Assembly: GCA_945643635.1 (NCBI GenBank)
Contig: CALZFC010000027.1
Coordinates: forward strand, 3,786,501-3,850,500
Length of the DNA: 64,000 nucleotides
Direction of reading: 5' to 3'
Source of the DNA: Allodiplogaster sudhausi
Taxonomy: Eukaryota > Nematoda > Chromadorea > Rhabditida > Diplogasteridae
The stretch's first letter is position 1; the number at the start of each line of letters is the position of its first letter. The position numbers and the translations under genes were made by a program. The notes under the pieces are model-generated. The model did not search any database. It had not been told where the DNA came from and saw only the letters and a program-made list of their open reading frames with translations. Below are positions 11,296 through 22,639 of the stretch, in pieces.

Positions 11296-14200
11296 TTAAA
11301 AATATGAAGGTGTGCTTAATGTCTGACATTTTTCACCGCTGAAAATATCTCGAAACGTGTCGAAGATCTTCGCAAATTCGATGATTCGACGACGCTCGTG
11401 TTCGACAAACTGAGATTAAGATTTAAAAAATATGTAAAATTCTCAATTTTATAAAATTAATTAATTGGTTAATTTTTGAAGCAGTGTAGCAATTAACTGT
11501 TTTTGTAAAGAGGAATTGTACAATGAATGAGAGCGATAAGTAGGGGACATGAGTGAAGAGAGACCAGGGATTTCTAAAACCCGGCCCGGAACATTTGGCC
11601 TGGCCCGGCCTGGGCCCCAGGACTTCATATGTATGTACATGCATATAGGTATCTGGTTTTGGAAATCCGTAAAAAAAGACCGACATCAAAGTCAGCGGCT
11701 ATCGCAACGATTCGAGTGAGTCTCGAGGCGTAGTACGGCTGCGCTCGTTCCGTCACGTAGTACTCATGCATCTCTTCTGTCAGACGCTCTCGGATGCTCC
11801 CGGCGATCTCCTCAAGCTCGCGCGAAACCTCAGATTGGCCTTTAAAAAAGAAAAATAATAAGAAGCTTTATTTTGAGTTGGCAGAAATCGGAAATGGAAA
11901 AAAAAATAAATGCTTTCGCTTGTGTTCTCAAATTACTAAAAAAAAGAGTTACTTTTATTGGTTAAAACATGTGAATTTATATATATTAAATCATTAATAG
12001 CCATAATCATGAACAATAGTAGGTAAGCCAGTATAAAACTGTTTGAAGATAAATATATACGGCCGAGCACCAAGCAAAATGGTAAATATACACAAAAAAA
12101 ATACCTCCCAAAATACAATAAAGAGAAAATAAGATAAATTAAAAAAAAGATACCTTCCACATTCCAGATGATTAGCGTTAGCACATAGACAACCTCGACA
12201 TCGTCGAGGGTATCGTGTAGAAGCGCGCCGCCGACCACTTTCAGAAGCTGCCGATAGACTGGTACGAACATTCTCAATTCCATATTTGATATCGATCGAA
12301 TATTTTCGAGTTGACTTGCTTCGCTACTTGAGACAGGTAAGCCAACTTGACGACGAATAGTATAAAAGAAAGCTTACTGCCTCGTCTCTTCCAAGTCACG
12401 ATTCACAACAAAGTCGATGTCGTAGTGACCGTTTGCAAAGTCAAAGTAATATCGATCCGTCTCGGCAATTGGCTGTTGTATGTACATTTATCTATCTACT
12501 CTCGCTCTTTTTCTCTCTCACATTCACACTCCATTTACTCACCTTTCTCCATCTCTATCTTTTCTCTCTCATCCCTGCTCCCTTACTTTGTCACCATATT
12601 TTTTTCTCCCAGTCTCTTTCTTTCTCCATCTTTTTTTTTTTTTAGAAAATCAGATGATCTACCAGATTTCCCTTGTCGAGTTCGGCCAAGAATCGGTCGC
12701 GGCCCATGAAAGAAATGAGCGCGTGAAGCCGTTCAAATCGAATGCAGAGACGACAGCGGATCTTGTAGAACGGCAGCTGTAGTGAGGGGCTTCATTTTAC
12801 TGTATTATTTCTTATATAAATAACATACTAATTAGAATGTTAATAATTAAGTAACAAATTTTAGATATCTTACTTGAAGTTCTTATTTTAAATATTAAAA
12901 AAGAAATCACAAAAATCACCTTAAATTGAACAAAAACCAATTCCCGCTAACCTTTTGATCCATCGACAATACGGCAAAGTCTTCGTAATGCATGAGAAAC
13001 GAGGCGAACTTTGTTGTTCCGTATTCGTAGAACATATTCCATGTTGTCCTGTTTACGTTAGTGACAAGCTGCAACTTTTGATATTCTTATATATGATATT
13101 TTAAATAATAAAAGAAATTTAAAATAATTTGAATTTAAAATACCTCATATAAAACGCGTACCTCGAGTGTGTCAGGAGGCTGTGGCCTCAAGTGGCGGAG
13201 GCCGATGAGCAGACGAGAGAGAAGAGGACGACGGGTGGTCAAAGATGATGACGAAACACTGGGCATCTCAAGAGATCGAGACACAGTCAAATCTGTTTTA
13301 TTGATTAGTCATTCCAATTGTTTGATATGACGCACTCGCATAACCTCACGCGCAGAATGAATAATAAAAAAAACATTGAAAATCGAGATGATAATGCATA
13401 CATCATCACGTATCTTAAGCATATGATAAGCATTTGCTAACCGTAGATAGAATCGCAACTATACTTTTATTGAGCGCAGACGAATCAATGGGGAAGCTTG
13501 CGTTGGAATTCTGCGCCTTCTCAAGACTAGCCGAAGAGTGAGTGCTTTTTCGGCCTGAATTCTGTCTTTCTCTTTCTAGCATCAGCCGGGTCGGCAGCTT
13601 ATATTTATTTCGAAAAAAGATTCATATTATTTGAAAACCTTTCTCTTGATCTTCCGGGTGTTCGCATGGCGTGTTGATATCATTTGCCAGCCTCGCGGCC
13701 ACTGAACTCGCCCGCACGGCCGCAGTTCTGTCGCGGTGGAGTTGCACGTCTACAATTTTTTAATAAGAAATGTCAAGAATACTCGTTTAGCATTGTCAAG
13801 AATAAATCATATAAACTATTATAAAACTATTAAACTATTAAATACTGTGATAAGAATGACTAACTATCCTGTTTCATGCCGAGTTGAACACACTTTTTCA
13901 GTCGGCAGCAGCGACACGCGAAAGGCTCTTCTGAAAAGAAATTGAGAAAATTCAACAAAAACTTTATGTTCATGATCACTTATCAATTTTCTCGCCGCCG
14001 TTGCTTTTTTCTTATATATTTCATTTCATAAACTTATGCGCAATATATTGTTTGAGTTCGAAAGGGAGGGGTGAACTAGGTTTTTAAAAAGATTATCTAC
14101 ATATGTATATAAGTTGTATGAAATAAATAAAAAAATGAATAAATAAAGTAAAGAAAAATGCAGAATACCTTTTGAGATAAAACAAAGCCCGACGGCTCTT

Positions 14201-14876
14201 TGGCCACGGACGCACTTGAAGCTTAGGTTGAGCACGACGCAACGTCGATAGAAGGCGGCGCAGGCGCGGCATGACACGACGCCAAAGTGGATGCCTCAAG
14301 TATTACGGCATTAAAATGGATTTATTGATAAAAATAACAATAATAATAATATGATAATGTCATTATGATGAACATACTTTATCAGTATAGCTCCAGCTGA
14401 ATTTGTTTTCGACTTTTGAAAAACCTTCATTAACTTGATTTTACTGAGTTTTTTTGTTAATTTTAATCCCATAGGTTTTCAATAATTCTTTTCCATGTAT
14501 ACCTTGAAGATTATCAGACAGACCCATGATACATGCTTTTCATCGTAACCATTATTCTCTTCCATACTCATATTCGCCCGCAAACAGGAACTAGAAGATG
14601 GAATGCAATGAGATTCTCAATGAAATTAAAACAGAAAACAAAGCAGGAAATTCACACCTTAATCTTAATAAATTATGACAAGAACTTGAATGACAAAGAG
14701 GGAAAAAGAGAAAGAAAAGGCAGAGCGGGGTAAAAATTAATAAATTAATAAGCAAATTAACCGTTCGCGGTGTTGCCGCAGACGGCGCACTCGTGGGAAG
14801 GAGCAGAAGCAGCGACGATTCCAATGCTGCTGCTGCCGCTGCTGGAACTACTCGCCTCTTCGATACCCGAGTCCAT
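11296..14876 (-). CDS. Nematode-type nuclear hormone receptor
   Basis: The start at 14,876 opens MDSGIEEASSSSSGSSS, followed by the first zinc-finger half HECAVCGNTANG. The next exon (about 14,288-14,176) gives IHFGVVSCRACAAFYRRC, the P-box region of the DNA-binding domain. About 13,936-13,873 gives FACRCCRLKKCVQLGMK, completing the second finger. Linker exons lie at about 13.75-13.62, 13.55-13.45 and 13.30-13.16 kb. The ligand-binding domain is spread over about 13.07-12.95 (TTWNMFYEYGTTKF), 12.78-12.66 (LPFYKIRCRLC), 12.48-12.37 (DRYYFDFANGHYD), 12.33-12.16 (VVYVLTLIIWNVE) and 11.85-11.69 kb (ELEEIAGSIRERL), with the last exon at 11,424-11,296. It is a ligand-regulated transcription factor of the expanded nematode group. 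It is single copy between the two inverted-repeat arms, and some exon edges are approximate. Confidence 0.8.
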
Positions 14877-15059
14877 CGAGGGACTCCACGACACTTCCTC
14901 CATCCTCACTCAGGTTGCGAATCGAGGAGATAATCCTAGAGAACTTATAATGCTTAAGAAAGTCTGCCTTCCAATATGGCAACAAAGTCGAGTTTCGCAT
15001 GAGCAAACACTTAAATGGCTCAGCGAATACTTATAAGAAAGATAGATTAAATTTCATTA

Positions 15060-15345
15060 TCAATGGTGCACGAAATAAAGGGAAATATGAAAGGAGAGAA
15101 AGAGAGAGAGAAAAAGCCAGATGGAGGAAGAGATCTTAGCGAATGACGTTGACTGAAAGGGAGGAGAGGAAAGATGACTAGTGAGGTAAAAAAGAAGAAG
15201 ATAAAAGAGACCAAAGATGCATCGCCCAGCAACTGGAAGCTGGAAGAAGAGAGAGAGAGAAGGAGAAAGAGAGAAAGTGAGAGAGATGGTGAGAGAAAGA
15301 GAGAGAGAAAAGGCGAGGGAGAGAGACAGAGAGCCAAAGAACCGA
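15060..15345. repeat. GA-rich tract
   Basis: Purine-rich with GAGAGA runs, strongest at 15,245-15,330. It lies upstream of the receptor gene, and no exon is seen. Confidence 0.7.
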
Positions 15346-15399
15346 AGAGACTGATACATGCTAAGACTCTATCAGACGTGTGCACTTATTGTGAATAAA

Positions 15400-16070
15400 G
15401 ATAAGCAAGCACGCGGTAGCTGAGATGGAATGACTCACAGTTAGAGGCAAGCGTGTTGGGAATTTAAAAAAAAAACCGTAAAATGCTCACATATAAATAT
15501 GTGGATAATGTTGAGCTCGAAATGTAGTTTTTAAAGTAGTAACTGAAAATGACAACTTATAAATAATTTTACCTATCTTAACACATGGATTACTCCATTG
15601 CCAAAAAATAAAAGCACTTGATGTAGTCGCTCTCAGCTTGCACTCATATCAGGCGTGAGCTCGTGATAAAAGTGCACGTTTCGATTTCATACCTATTTCT
15701 CTTTTACTCCTCCTCTCATTGCTTATCTCTGTCTCTCTGTCTCGCTCTCTCGTTTTCTCTCGATAACTCTCTCTCTCTCTCTCTCGCCTTCTCTTTCTCG
15801 ACTGTACTTGTTTCCGACAATTTTTCTATCTCGATCATGCTTGGAAGGAGTTGCTCCGTCTTTCGTCTGCAGTACTTCCTCATTTTCTTTGTTCGATCTA
15901 GCGACGACATTTGAGATATTGCTAGGCCATCCAAGTGCACTCAAACCCAGAGTACTATGTCAAGTTATGGATGAAAAGGCTCCTTTAATTGAATGCAATT
16001 CTCGCATTTCAATCTTTGTTTTGAATAGCAAGAATATTTTCAAGAATTATATTAATATACATAGTTCTGT
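15400..16070. other. No gene recognised; CT tract at 15,725-15,800
   Basis: I see a pyrimidine microsatellite and no exon that fits a family. The frames here are short or repeat-driven. Confidence 0.5.
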
Positions 16071-16102
16071 AAGTCCATGAACATCCATGTTACAAATGAA
16101 TA

Positions 16103-16954
16103 TCAGTGCCCATATTGACGGCCAGAATGGGTCAGTGGGCACATGAGAAGGTTATACGTGCAAATGGTTTCTGGAGACTTTGACTCCGCCGAATGGTATC
16201 CATTACCTGAAAACTTCTTCTAGAAATAAGCTGAGACACGACGTGCTTATTGTGTTCGAAAAGATGTCGAACGAAGGTAAATTACAAAGTATTCTAGAAA
16301 ACAAAGATTGACCTTGCTCATGATCGAGCGGCATTCCATATCGAACATTGGAATCCAACCGCACACACTCTCAGTAAATTGCAGAAAAAAAAGATCGCTT
16401 AAGTTCATCCGTAGTAATTTTTAGTCGACTAATCACGATAAATACATACATAAATAAAAACATATGTACTACAAATGTTTTAAGCTAAATATCAGAAAGT
16501 TGTGAAAGCAAAATAATGAAATTGTGTACCTTGAGAGCGAATCGAGTCTTGCCTGCCAGTTCGGTGATCTGCGTGACAACGTCCTTGCACACCGTGCATT
16601 CTTCAGGCTCCTGATTGCGATCAATTTTTCGAATTTGAAGGGAAGTACTCTTCATTGGAAATTTAAATAAGGCACTTTCGTACGGCAATGCTATAAAAAC
16701 TGGCTTTGGCGGTGTGAAGAACGCCACCTTCTTCTCCAGCGTCTTCGATGGTCTTTGGAGGAAAGGCAGGCTAAAAGGTAGATAAAGAAAAATTAGAATT
16801 GAAAAAGACTCTTTATTGGAAATTAAAAGAAGAATATATTCAAATGGCAATAATAGAAACTGACTTCGTCGGTCTGAACTCCTCCTTCTTCTGAGGAGGG
16901 GAATGCGAAAGCGAGCGAGCCGAGCAAAAGACAAGCGATGACTGCGGTGTGCAT
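16103..16954 (-). CDS. Secreted saposin-B protein, copy 2 (splice-damaged)
   Basis: Partner of the gene at 10,091, starting at 16,954 with the same signal peptide and first three exons. Here the exon continues ELAGKTRFALK and ends at a good GTACAC donor near 16,529. However, the next acceptor reads TTCTGCAATTTACTG where copy 1 has TTCTGCAGGTTACTG, so the AG is lost. The following exon (TESVCGWIPMFDMECRS) is preserved. The last exon, about 16,174-16,103, is divergent (SPETICTYNLLMC) but keeps its cysteines. Copies 1 and 2 are therefore damaged at opposite ends of the same intron. Confidence 0.65.
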
Positions 16955-17747
16955 GGTCTTCTTCGAGAGGTTCCTTGGTGGAATGAAGAGACCTTGGAGG
17001 CTGCCGGTCCTTTTATGCCAGGTTTCTCGACCGGCAAACTGGAACTTGGCTGGGGTGATTCATATTTTCTTCAGATGATCGAATGGCGAAAGAGAGAGAA
17101 ATGAAATCAAGTCAAAACAGAAAATGAAGCAAAATCATCGCATTCAATATTGAGACGCCTCCAAGTCTCCTTTCTGCTTTGAAGAGTTTACAAAGAAAAC
17201 TGCGAGTGCTGATTGGAACTAGTTATTTTAATACTGGGATAATAAGCAATGACATAAATGCCCACGGAATAATTAACGAAGAATGAGCACCGCTTCGCTA
17301 ACTAAATGGGTTAAGTTCTGAATAATTTTCGTCAGCCACTTCGACGAAATTGCCGGAGCCCATCGATCGCCAACTTCCATGTGATAGATCGTCTTGCATA
17401 AACAATTAAATTAATATTGCACATATGTTATATATGTATGTATATACATACATACATACATACATACATATGTGATCTGGGACATTCTGGAAGAACAAAA
17501 GAAAGGAAGTGAAAGAGATGAGCGAATAAACAGAGAACACCGACTATGTATGTACATTCAGATTGGCCTATTTCTGGTGGCCGCTATATCTGGCGGTTAT
17601 TAGTTCTCATTTTTCTTCCCGGGAAACAAATGCCCCAAAGAAAATTTTTTTAAGAAAACAAATGCGTTGAATGCCTCGGCCTTTTCAAAACCGCCTTGAA
17701 AACTGTGTTGAACCCCCTCCCTCCTTTATAAGTTGGAAGCAGCCTCA

Positions 17748-19463
17748 TGGTTGCTTGCTACGGAAAGTATACTGTAGCGGCGCAACTTGCTTTGGGTGGT
17801 GCAATAGACCGGGTTACTGTATCTCCTTTTCTGTTTAGCTGTGACGATCTGAGCGCGCAAAGCCTTCAAGCTACTGATGGCCATAGGCGGCAGCGAGCTT
17901 GGCAGGAGGAGGACGAACAATTTGAGCCGGTTAGCGTAATGTAGTGGGAGCGTTGTTTTTTAAAGGTCAATTTATTCATATGAGTAACAATTTCATTGAG
18001 AATTCTTGCTCGTCGATAGGGTAGTAAAATACTTGTCTAGCTGAAATCTGTCCCATTTTTAGATAAGTCCTTTGGAGAAAGAGTTGAGTCAAAATTTATA
18101 AATCATTTTGAAAATTTTTAGTACTTATCTTAGTAATGATAATTATTTTTAATTACTTTTTTTTATAAACATTATTCCTGATACTAAAAAGGAATATAAG
18201 ATTCGATTTATATAATTGCATTAACAAGACTTGTTTCCATGTACCGTACTCATTGAGATTACTGTAGTCCAAAATTCCCTGGCTTAAACTGGTTCTTTTT
18301 CTCCAAAGGGCGTTCAGTTTATTCCCCCCACAATTAGTTTCTTTTGGTCGGTATTTTTTTATATTGCAGCCCGTGCTCGATGAAGAGGACCGGAGTCCTC
18401 GGGGAGACGAGTGGGCGGCGAACTGGTGAGGAAGGTAGTCTTCTTCACGTGCCGCCTTCCTTCCCTTCTTCGAAAGGTGCGACATATTCTTTTTATATTC
18501 CTTTGGGATTTTCTTTAAATAATTTATTTTCTTTAAAAAAGGGTTTTATCGCGTACCTTCCCCAACCTATATTATTTTGTCAGGAAATTAGATCAGGGAA
18601 AAAGATTCCGTCGATTTGACAGAACCCACCCTGGTTTTGGGCCTCCCCGAAGCCCTACCTCACCATATTTTTTGAGTATCAATTAGCAATCCCACCCTGG
18701 TTTCCGGGTCCAATACCTCCTTCCCCATCCTAGTTATCAGGGTCCTCGACAGTGCCTTTTATACCCTGAATTAGATAGCTTAGATGTGTAATAGGAACGT
18801 ACTTTCCTTAATTTGGAAGGGGAAAACGTTTTCCTAATATACTTTAGCTGAAAAACGGTTTTTGCTGTTTCATTGTATCAAAAATTATTGTTATATAATA
18901 GAGGGAGAATCTAATGCAGGTGTGGATGCAGCTGCCGCTCGTCCTCGGCTTCCTTGCTGGCGGCTCCGATGACGGTCGGTCCCAGTGGCGGCGGAGCTAG
19001 CTGCACCCTCCGCCTTTGTGAGTATTTTCTTTTTTTATTTATGGTAAAGTATGTGGTATAAAACAGTCTATATCTGTTAGTGTATTTATTGTTAGCCACG
19101 CGAGCAGCCCGACATGACAGTTGTCAGCTTCTCTGTTGCACTGTCCCCTCTTTTTCTCTATTTCTCCCCCCCCCTCCTCTCTCTCTCTCTCTCTCTCGCT
19201 CTCCCTCTCTTTCACTCTCCCCTCCCTCTCGCTTTCTTTCACTCCCCCCTCCCTCTCGCTTTCTTGCTCCTTCTCCATCTTCTTCATGGGCCTCTCCATT
19301 CCAGGTGGATGACCTGACTGAGACAGAGAAGAAGGTTCGTTGTGAGCGTCGCAACATCTGGGAGTGCGGCGACTTCACTGGCAACGAGACTTCATTGCCT
19401 CTTCCCTTCCCCTTCTCTGTTGTGGTTAACACCGTCTCTTGCAATTCCGCCACTAGAAAGTAA
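17748..19463 (+). CDS. Unidentified gene, copy 2 in the young inverted repeat
   Basis: Proposed exons: 17,748-17,930 (MVACYGKYTVAAQLALGG to WQEEDEQFEP), 18,368-18,424 (PVLDEEDRSPRGDEWAAN), 18,920-18,974 (WCGCSCRSSSASLLAAPMT, donor GTCGGT) and 19,305-19,463 (VDDLTETEKKVRCERRN, then IWECGDFTGN, to stop). Phases agree at each junction (0, 2, 0). A TATAA-like motif lies about 25 nt before the start. The protein would be about 150 residues with an acidic middle, a Cys-rich CGCSC patch and a C-terminal basic-Cys part, and no clear signal peptide. I do not recognise a family. The other strand also has an open frame over exon 1, so the coding strand rests on the splice sites. Confidence 0.45.
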
Positions 19464-19964
19464 AGTAAGTATTGGCCTTGAAAGTATTTTTATTAAATTG
19501 GCCTTGAAAGTAGCGAAGGCTTGGTGATCTTTTGAGTTGATTTATAAGGAGGCGTGTGTTTCTTATTAAATTATTGAAGTGATTGAGGAAAGTTGCTCTG
19601 TAATTTATTCGCATAATCTGTAAATGTATCTTGCAAAGTTATCAAATGTTCATTGGGTTACCTCGTTCTATCGTTTATTTAATTCAAGAGCTTTTGTTAA
19701 TATTTTTAACAGATCACATTTATGTATGAGAATAAATTTCCTAACATAAGAATGTTACTTTGTTTAAGAAACGCAAGACTTACGCAAGAGCATTAAACTG
19801 TCCGCTTCCAAAGAATTTGTTATGAATGATCGATCGATAGCACTGAAGAGACAGCATGCACATCCCTTTCGCGGCAGCTCTCTCTATCTCTACCTTTCTC
19901 TCCCTCTCTCTTTATCCATCTTTCTCTCTCTCCTCTCTCTGTATTTATTCTCCTTAGTCTAGTT

Positions 19965-20081
19965 CCTTGGTGTCTATTTCACTGCTGTTTTGGCAACAGT
20001 ACAGCCAAAACGCAGTGAAGTATGACGTTCGCAAGAGTAAGATAATTGGCTATCCCGATCCGTATGATGGTGGAGGTGCGT

Positions 20082-20118
<37 letters not shown>

Positions 20119-20187
20119 GATAAAGATAGACAGAGAACGAGGTACAGAAAAAAAACATTTTAACTAGAACGCAGCGTGATAGAACTT

Positions 20188-20226
<39 letters not shown>

Positions 20227-20300
20227 GGAGAGAATGTAGGAGAGGGTGTGTAAGAGGGTTAGCTAATTAGATATCGAAAAAGTTTGGTAATTAGCATCGA
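19965..20300. other. GA microsatellites and one orphan exon-like stretch
   Basis: A stretch after 20,000 reads NAVKYDVRKSKIIGYPDPYD in an open frame behind an acceptor-like ACAG. I cannot place it in a gene. GA runs lie at 20,083-20,112 and 20,192-20,225. Confidence 0.35.
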
Positions 20301-20391
20301 AACTTATCGGAGAATATAAGAAAACTGCTAAAATTCCATGAAAAATGGGTGCGCAAGCAGAAAGGGGCGGAGCCAACGCGGCTGCGCTGTG

Positions 20392-20552
20392 ATTGTTTGG
20401 TATGTCAAACAATTTCGTTGAAACAAATTGTTTGATATGCCAAACAATCGCGGAACAAACAATGATTGTTGGCTATATGGAACAGCATTGTTTTGGAGCA
20501 GATAAGAAACAAATTGTTTGTCTGAAATTGTTTGATATATCAAACAATGTTT
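20392..20552. repeat. Cluster of short palindromes
   Basis: At least four copies of CAAATTGTTTGATATATCAAACAATT-type words in about 160 bp, mostly perfect 15-20 bp palindromes (for example TTGTTTGATATATCAAACAA). No coding use is seen. Confidence 0.6.
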
Positions 20553-20689
20553 TTTTGTGTGGAACTGCCACAAGCCTTCGCTTTGTGGTTGCGTTCTCAA
20601 TGAGGCAGCCGGCAAAGACGAGGAGCAGAACAGAGAGCGGACAGTCGACCCAAAGGCCAGAGGCTGAAAGCAAGGTTATGATTGGGTAA

Positions 20690-21360
20690 CATTGATGTTC
20701 GACTGTACTTTCACAGCTCCGTTAATTCTTTTTCAACTTTTGTAATATTTCACAGGTTGAAACTGTCGCATCTTATCTTATGTTTTCACTACAAAAATGT
20801 CCTTTCATGTATCTCTAACTATTGAGGGGCAAAAGTAAAACCTGGGGAAAACTTGGGGAGTAGGAAGGAAAGTTGGTCAGCGAGCATTACATTGGGAGAG
20901 TTATTAAGTGGGCTAAAAAGTGAGACTTGATGTGAAGTGGGAAAAACTGACAGAAGAAGTCATTCTGGCCCGCCCGACTGAGAAGATGGAAGTCATATGA
21001 AATGATCCTTTTCCTGCCGATAAAGCAACACATCGATTTTGAGATAATTAATAAACGAGTAAATTTCGAGAGTGCAACGAGCAGCATCGGGAAAAACTGC
21101 GAATTGATCGTGAGAAGAATAGCGAAAGTTGGCAGGCACTCTATGGCAACAGAATAATTAATTTATGCAGCACATTGCGCCTATGTAATCTCTCTACAAA
21201 TTATTTTTCTTCAAATGATTTTTCTTCTAATAATTTTTATACGGTGATATTTTTTGTTAATATTTTTCTTATGAAAGGGTCTCTTGTCAGTAGACTTCAT
21301 GTAGCTCGGAGAATCTTACGTTTCTTTTAAAGGTATTAAAGGATCCAAATTCTCTCTATT
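20690..21360. other. No gene recognised
   Basis: AT-rich sequence without a convincing exon or repeat. Confidence 0.4.
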
Positions 21361-21466
21361 GAAATTGCGTTATTTTTTGACTGACACAAGGGCGAGAGAG
21401 CATGTGATTTAAAGAGACACGACAATAACATGTAGGAAAATTCAAATAACGTATTTCGTGCTACTT
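21360..21466 (+). mobile_element. MITE-like repeat, family 1
   Basis: Second forward copy of the block at 4,440-4,566 (GACTGACACAAGGGCGAGAG through AGGAAAATTCAAATAACG). It is more diverged and lacks the GGCGCTCC end. Confidence 0.45.
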
Positions 21467-21970
21467 TAAGGCATCATTTACAATTGAAGGAAATGATTAG
21501 AAATTGGCGCTTTGTCCTCGAAGGAACCTCAGTGTTGCTGGAAATGTCGTTAAATTGGGAACGGACAGGGTGTTGAAGTTGGCGACGACAACTCGGACGC
21601 GATCGTTGATGTTGCGGTGCTTCTTCTTCTTCTTGCAGTACGCGGCTGGGGACGATCCCATTAAGAGTCTTTGCTTCTGTCAGCCGTTCAAATGTATTTG
21701 TCAACATACATATGTACGCACGATTGATTGCATATGTATCTAATGTATTGTATGTACTACATTCAGTACCGCCAAGAAAACCCAAAAAGAAAAAATGACG
21801 TTGCATCTACATATCTAGTAGACTGTCGTTTTCTCAAGTAAAATGCATTCACAGGTGATTCCTGATACATGATGATTTTGATGATGCCAATTTATTTCAT
21901 ACCAACAGCATTAATTCTTACGATAACATAATCTTACGGACTTTCTCTAGGATCACAAGGATTACTAGGA

Positions 21971-22563
21971 TTAGCCTGCCGACTTCAATAGCCGCTTCAC
22001 ACGTGTAGGATCCTCTCGCTTGTTCCGAATTCCGATAGGCTCCTCTCGCTTATTTCGTATTCCGATTGGCTCCTCTCGCTTATTTCGTATTCCGATTGGC
22101 TCCTCTCGCCTATTTCGTATTCCGATTGGCTCCTCTCGCTTATTTCGTATTCCGATTGGCTCCTCTCGCTTATTTCGTATTCCGATTGGCTCCTCTCGCT
22201 TATTTCGTGTTCCGATAGGCTCCTCTCTCTTATTCCGTATTCCGATAGGCTCTTCTCGCTTCTCCACTTTCGTGAGGCTGCAAGACATTATTCTGTATTA
22301 TATGCATCATACATTCCAATTTAACATTGTCTTTGCTTATATTAATTGCAAAGTGGGGAAAATACATAAATATGGTGCTACCTAATTCTTACATTGCAGT
22401 CAAGTCGTTGAGACATTACAGTATTTACAATTATTGAAACAAGAAGGGCCGAATAGGATCCTCTTCAAGTTTTAGAATTACGCATTGAAGTTGGAAATAA
22501 AAAGTTGACTAACGCGAGCGTCGTTACAGCGAGGAAAACGAGCAGGATGATGAGGCTGCGCAT
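21971..22563 (-). CDS. Candidate neuropeptide-like precursor with eight EEPIGIRN repeats
   Basis: Exon 1 (22,563-22,514) encodes the signal peptide MRSLIILLVFLAVTTLA and ends in phase 2 at a GTTAGT donor. Exon 2 (22,277-21,971) begins after TCTTGCAG and joins in phase, giving a 118-residue precursor. After LTKVEKR it has eight 10-residue units. Seven carry EEPIGIRN and one carries EEPIGTRN, each bounded by KR (once RR), then EDPTRV, KR, LLKSAG and stop. This is the layout of a secreted multi-peptide precursor cut by KR-specific proprotein convertases. The peptides lack a C-terminal Gly, so no amidation is expected, and the N-terminal Glu could cyclise. A TATATAA box lies on the minus strand near 22,608, and AATAAA near 21,893 follows the stop. 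The DNA repeat is a 30-bp minisatellite. Peptide release is inferred; I recall no known peptide of this sequence. Confidence 0.7.
22017..22262 (-). repeat. 30-bp coding minisatellite
   Basis: Eight near-identical 30-bp units within exon 2 of the peptide precursor. The period is a multiple of three, so frame is kept on both strands. Differences are mostly synonymous or conservative on the minus strand. Confidence 0.9.
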
Positions 22564-22639
22564 ATCAGAAGTGCTTGAAGAGTTACCACCGCACGGTCAT
22601 CCGGTCTTATATAGTACGCACTTCCTGGTTCACATCGCT

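Larger units (their letters stand above)
16075..19953 (-). repeat. Young inverted repeat, arm 2
   Basis: Reverse-complement partner of 7,066-10,895. The outer border at CTGTATTTATTCTCC ends at 19,953. Inner homology fades near 16,075. Confidence 0.9.

Noticed and set aside
21504..21650. Lys-rich minus-strand exon (YCKKKKKHRNINDRVRV)
   Set aside because: Two overlapping frames are open, no start or partner exon fits, and the triplet repeat CTTCTT creates the Lys run.
22017..22262. CRISPR array
   Set aside because: The 30-bp units are contiguous with no unique spacers, and the window is eukaryotic.
22020..22385. Plus-strand repeat protein (FRIPIGSSRL repeats)
   Set aside because: It is the mirror frame of the 30-bp minisatellite. 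The minus strand has signal peptide, phase-matched splice, TATA box and dibasic sites.
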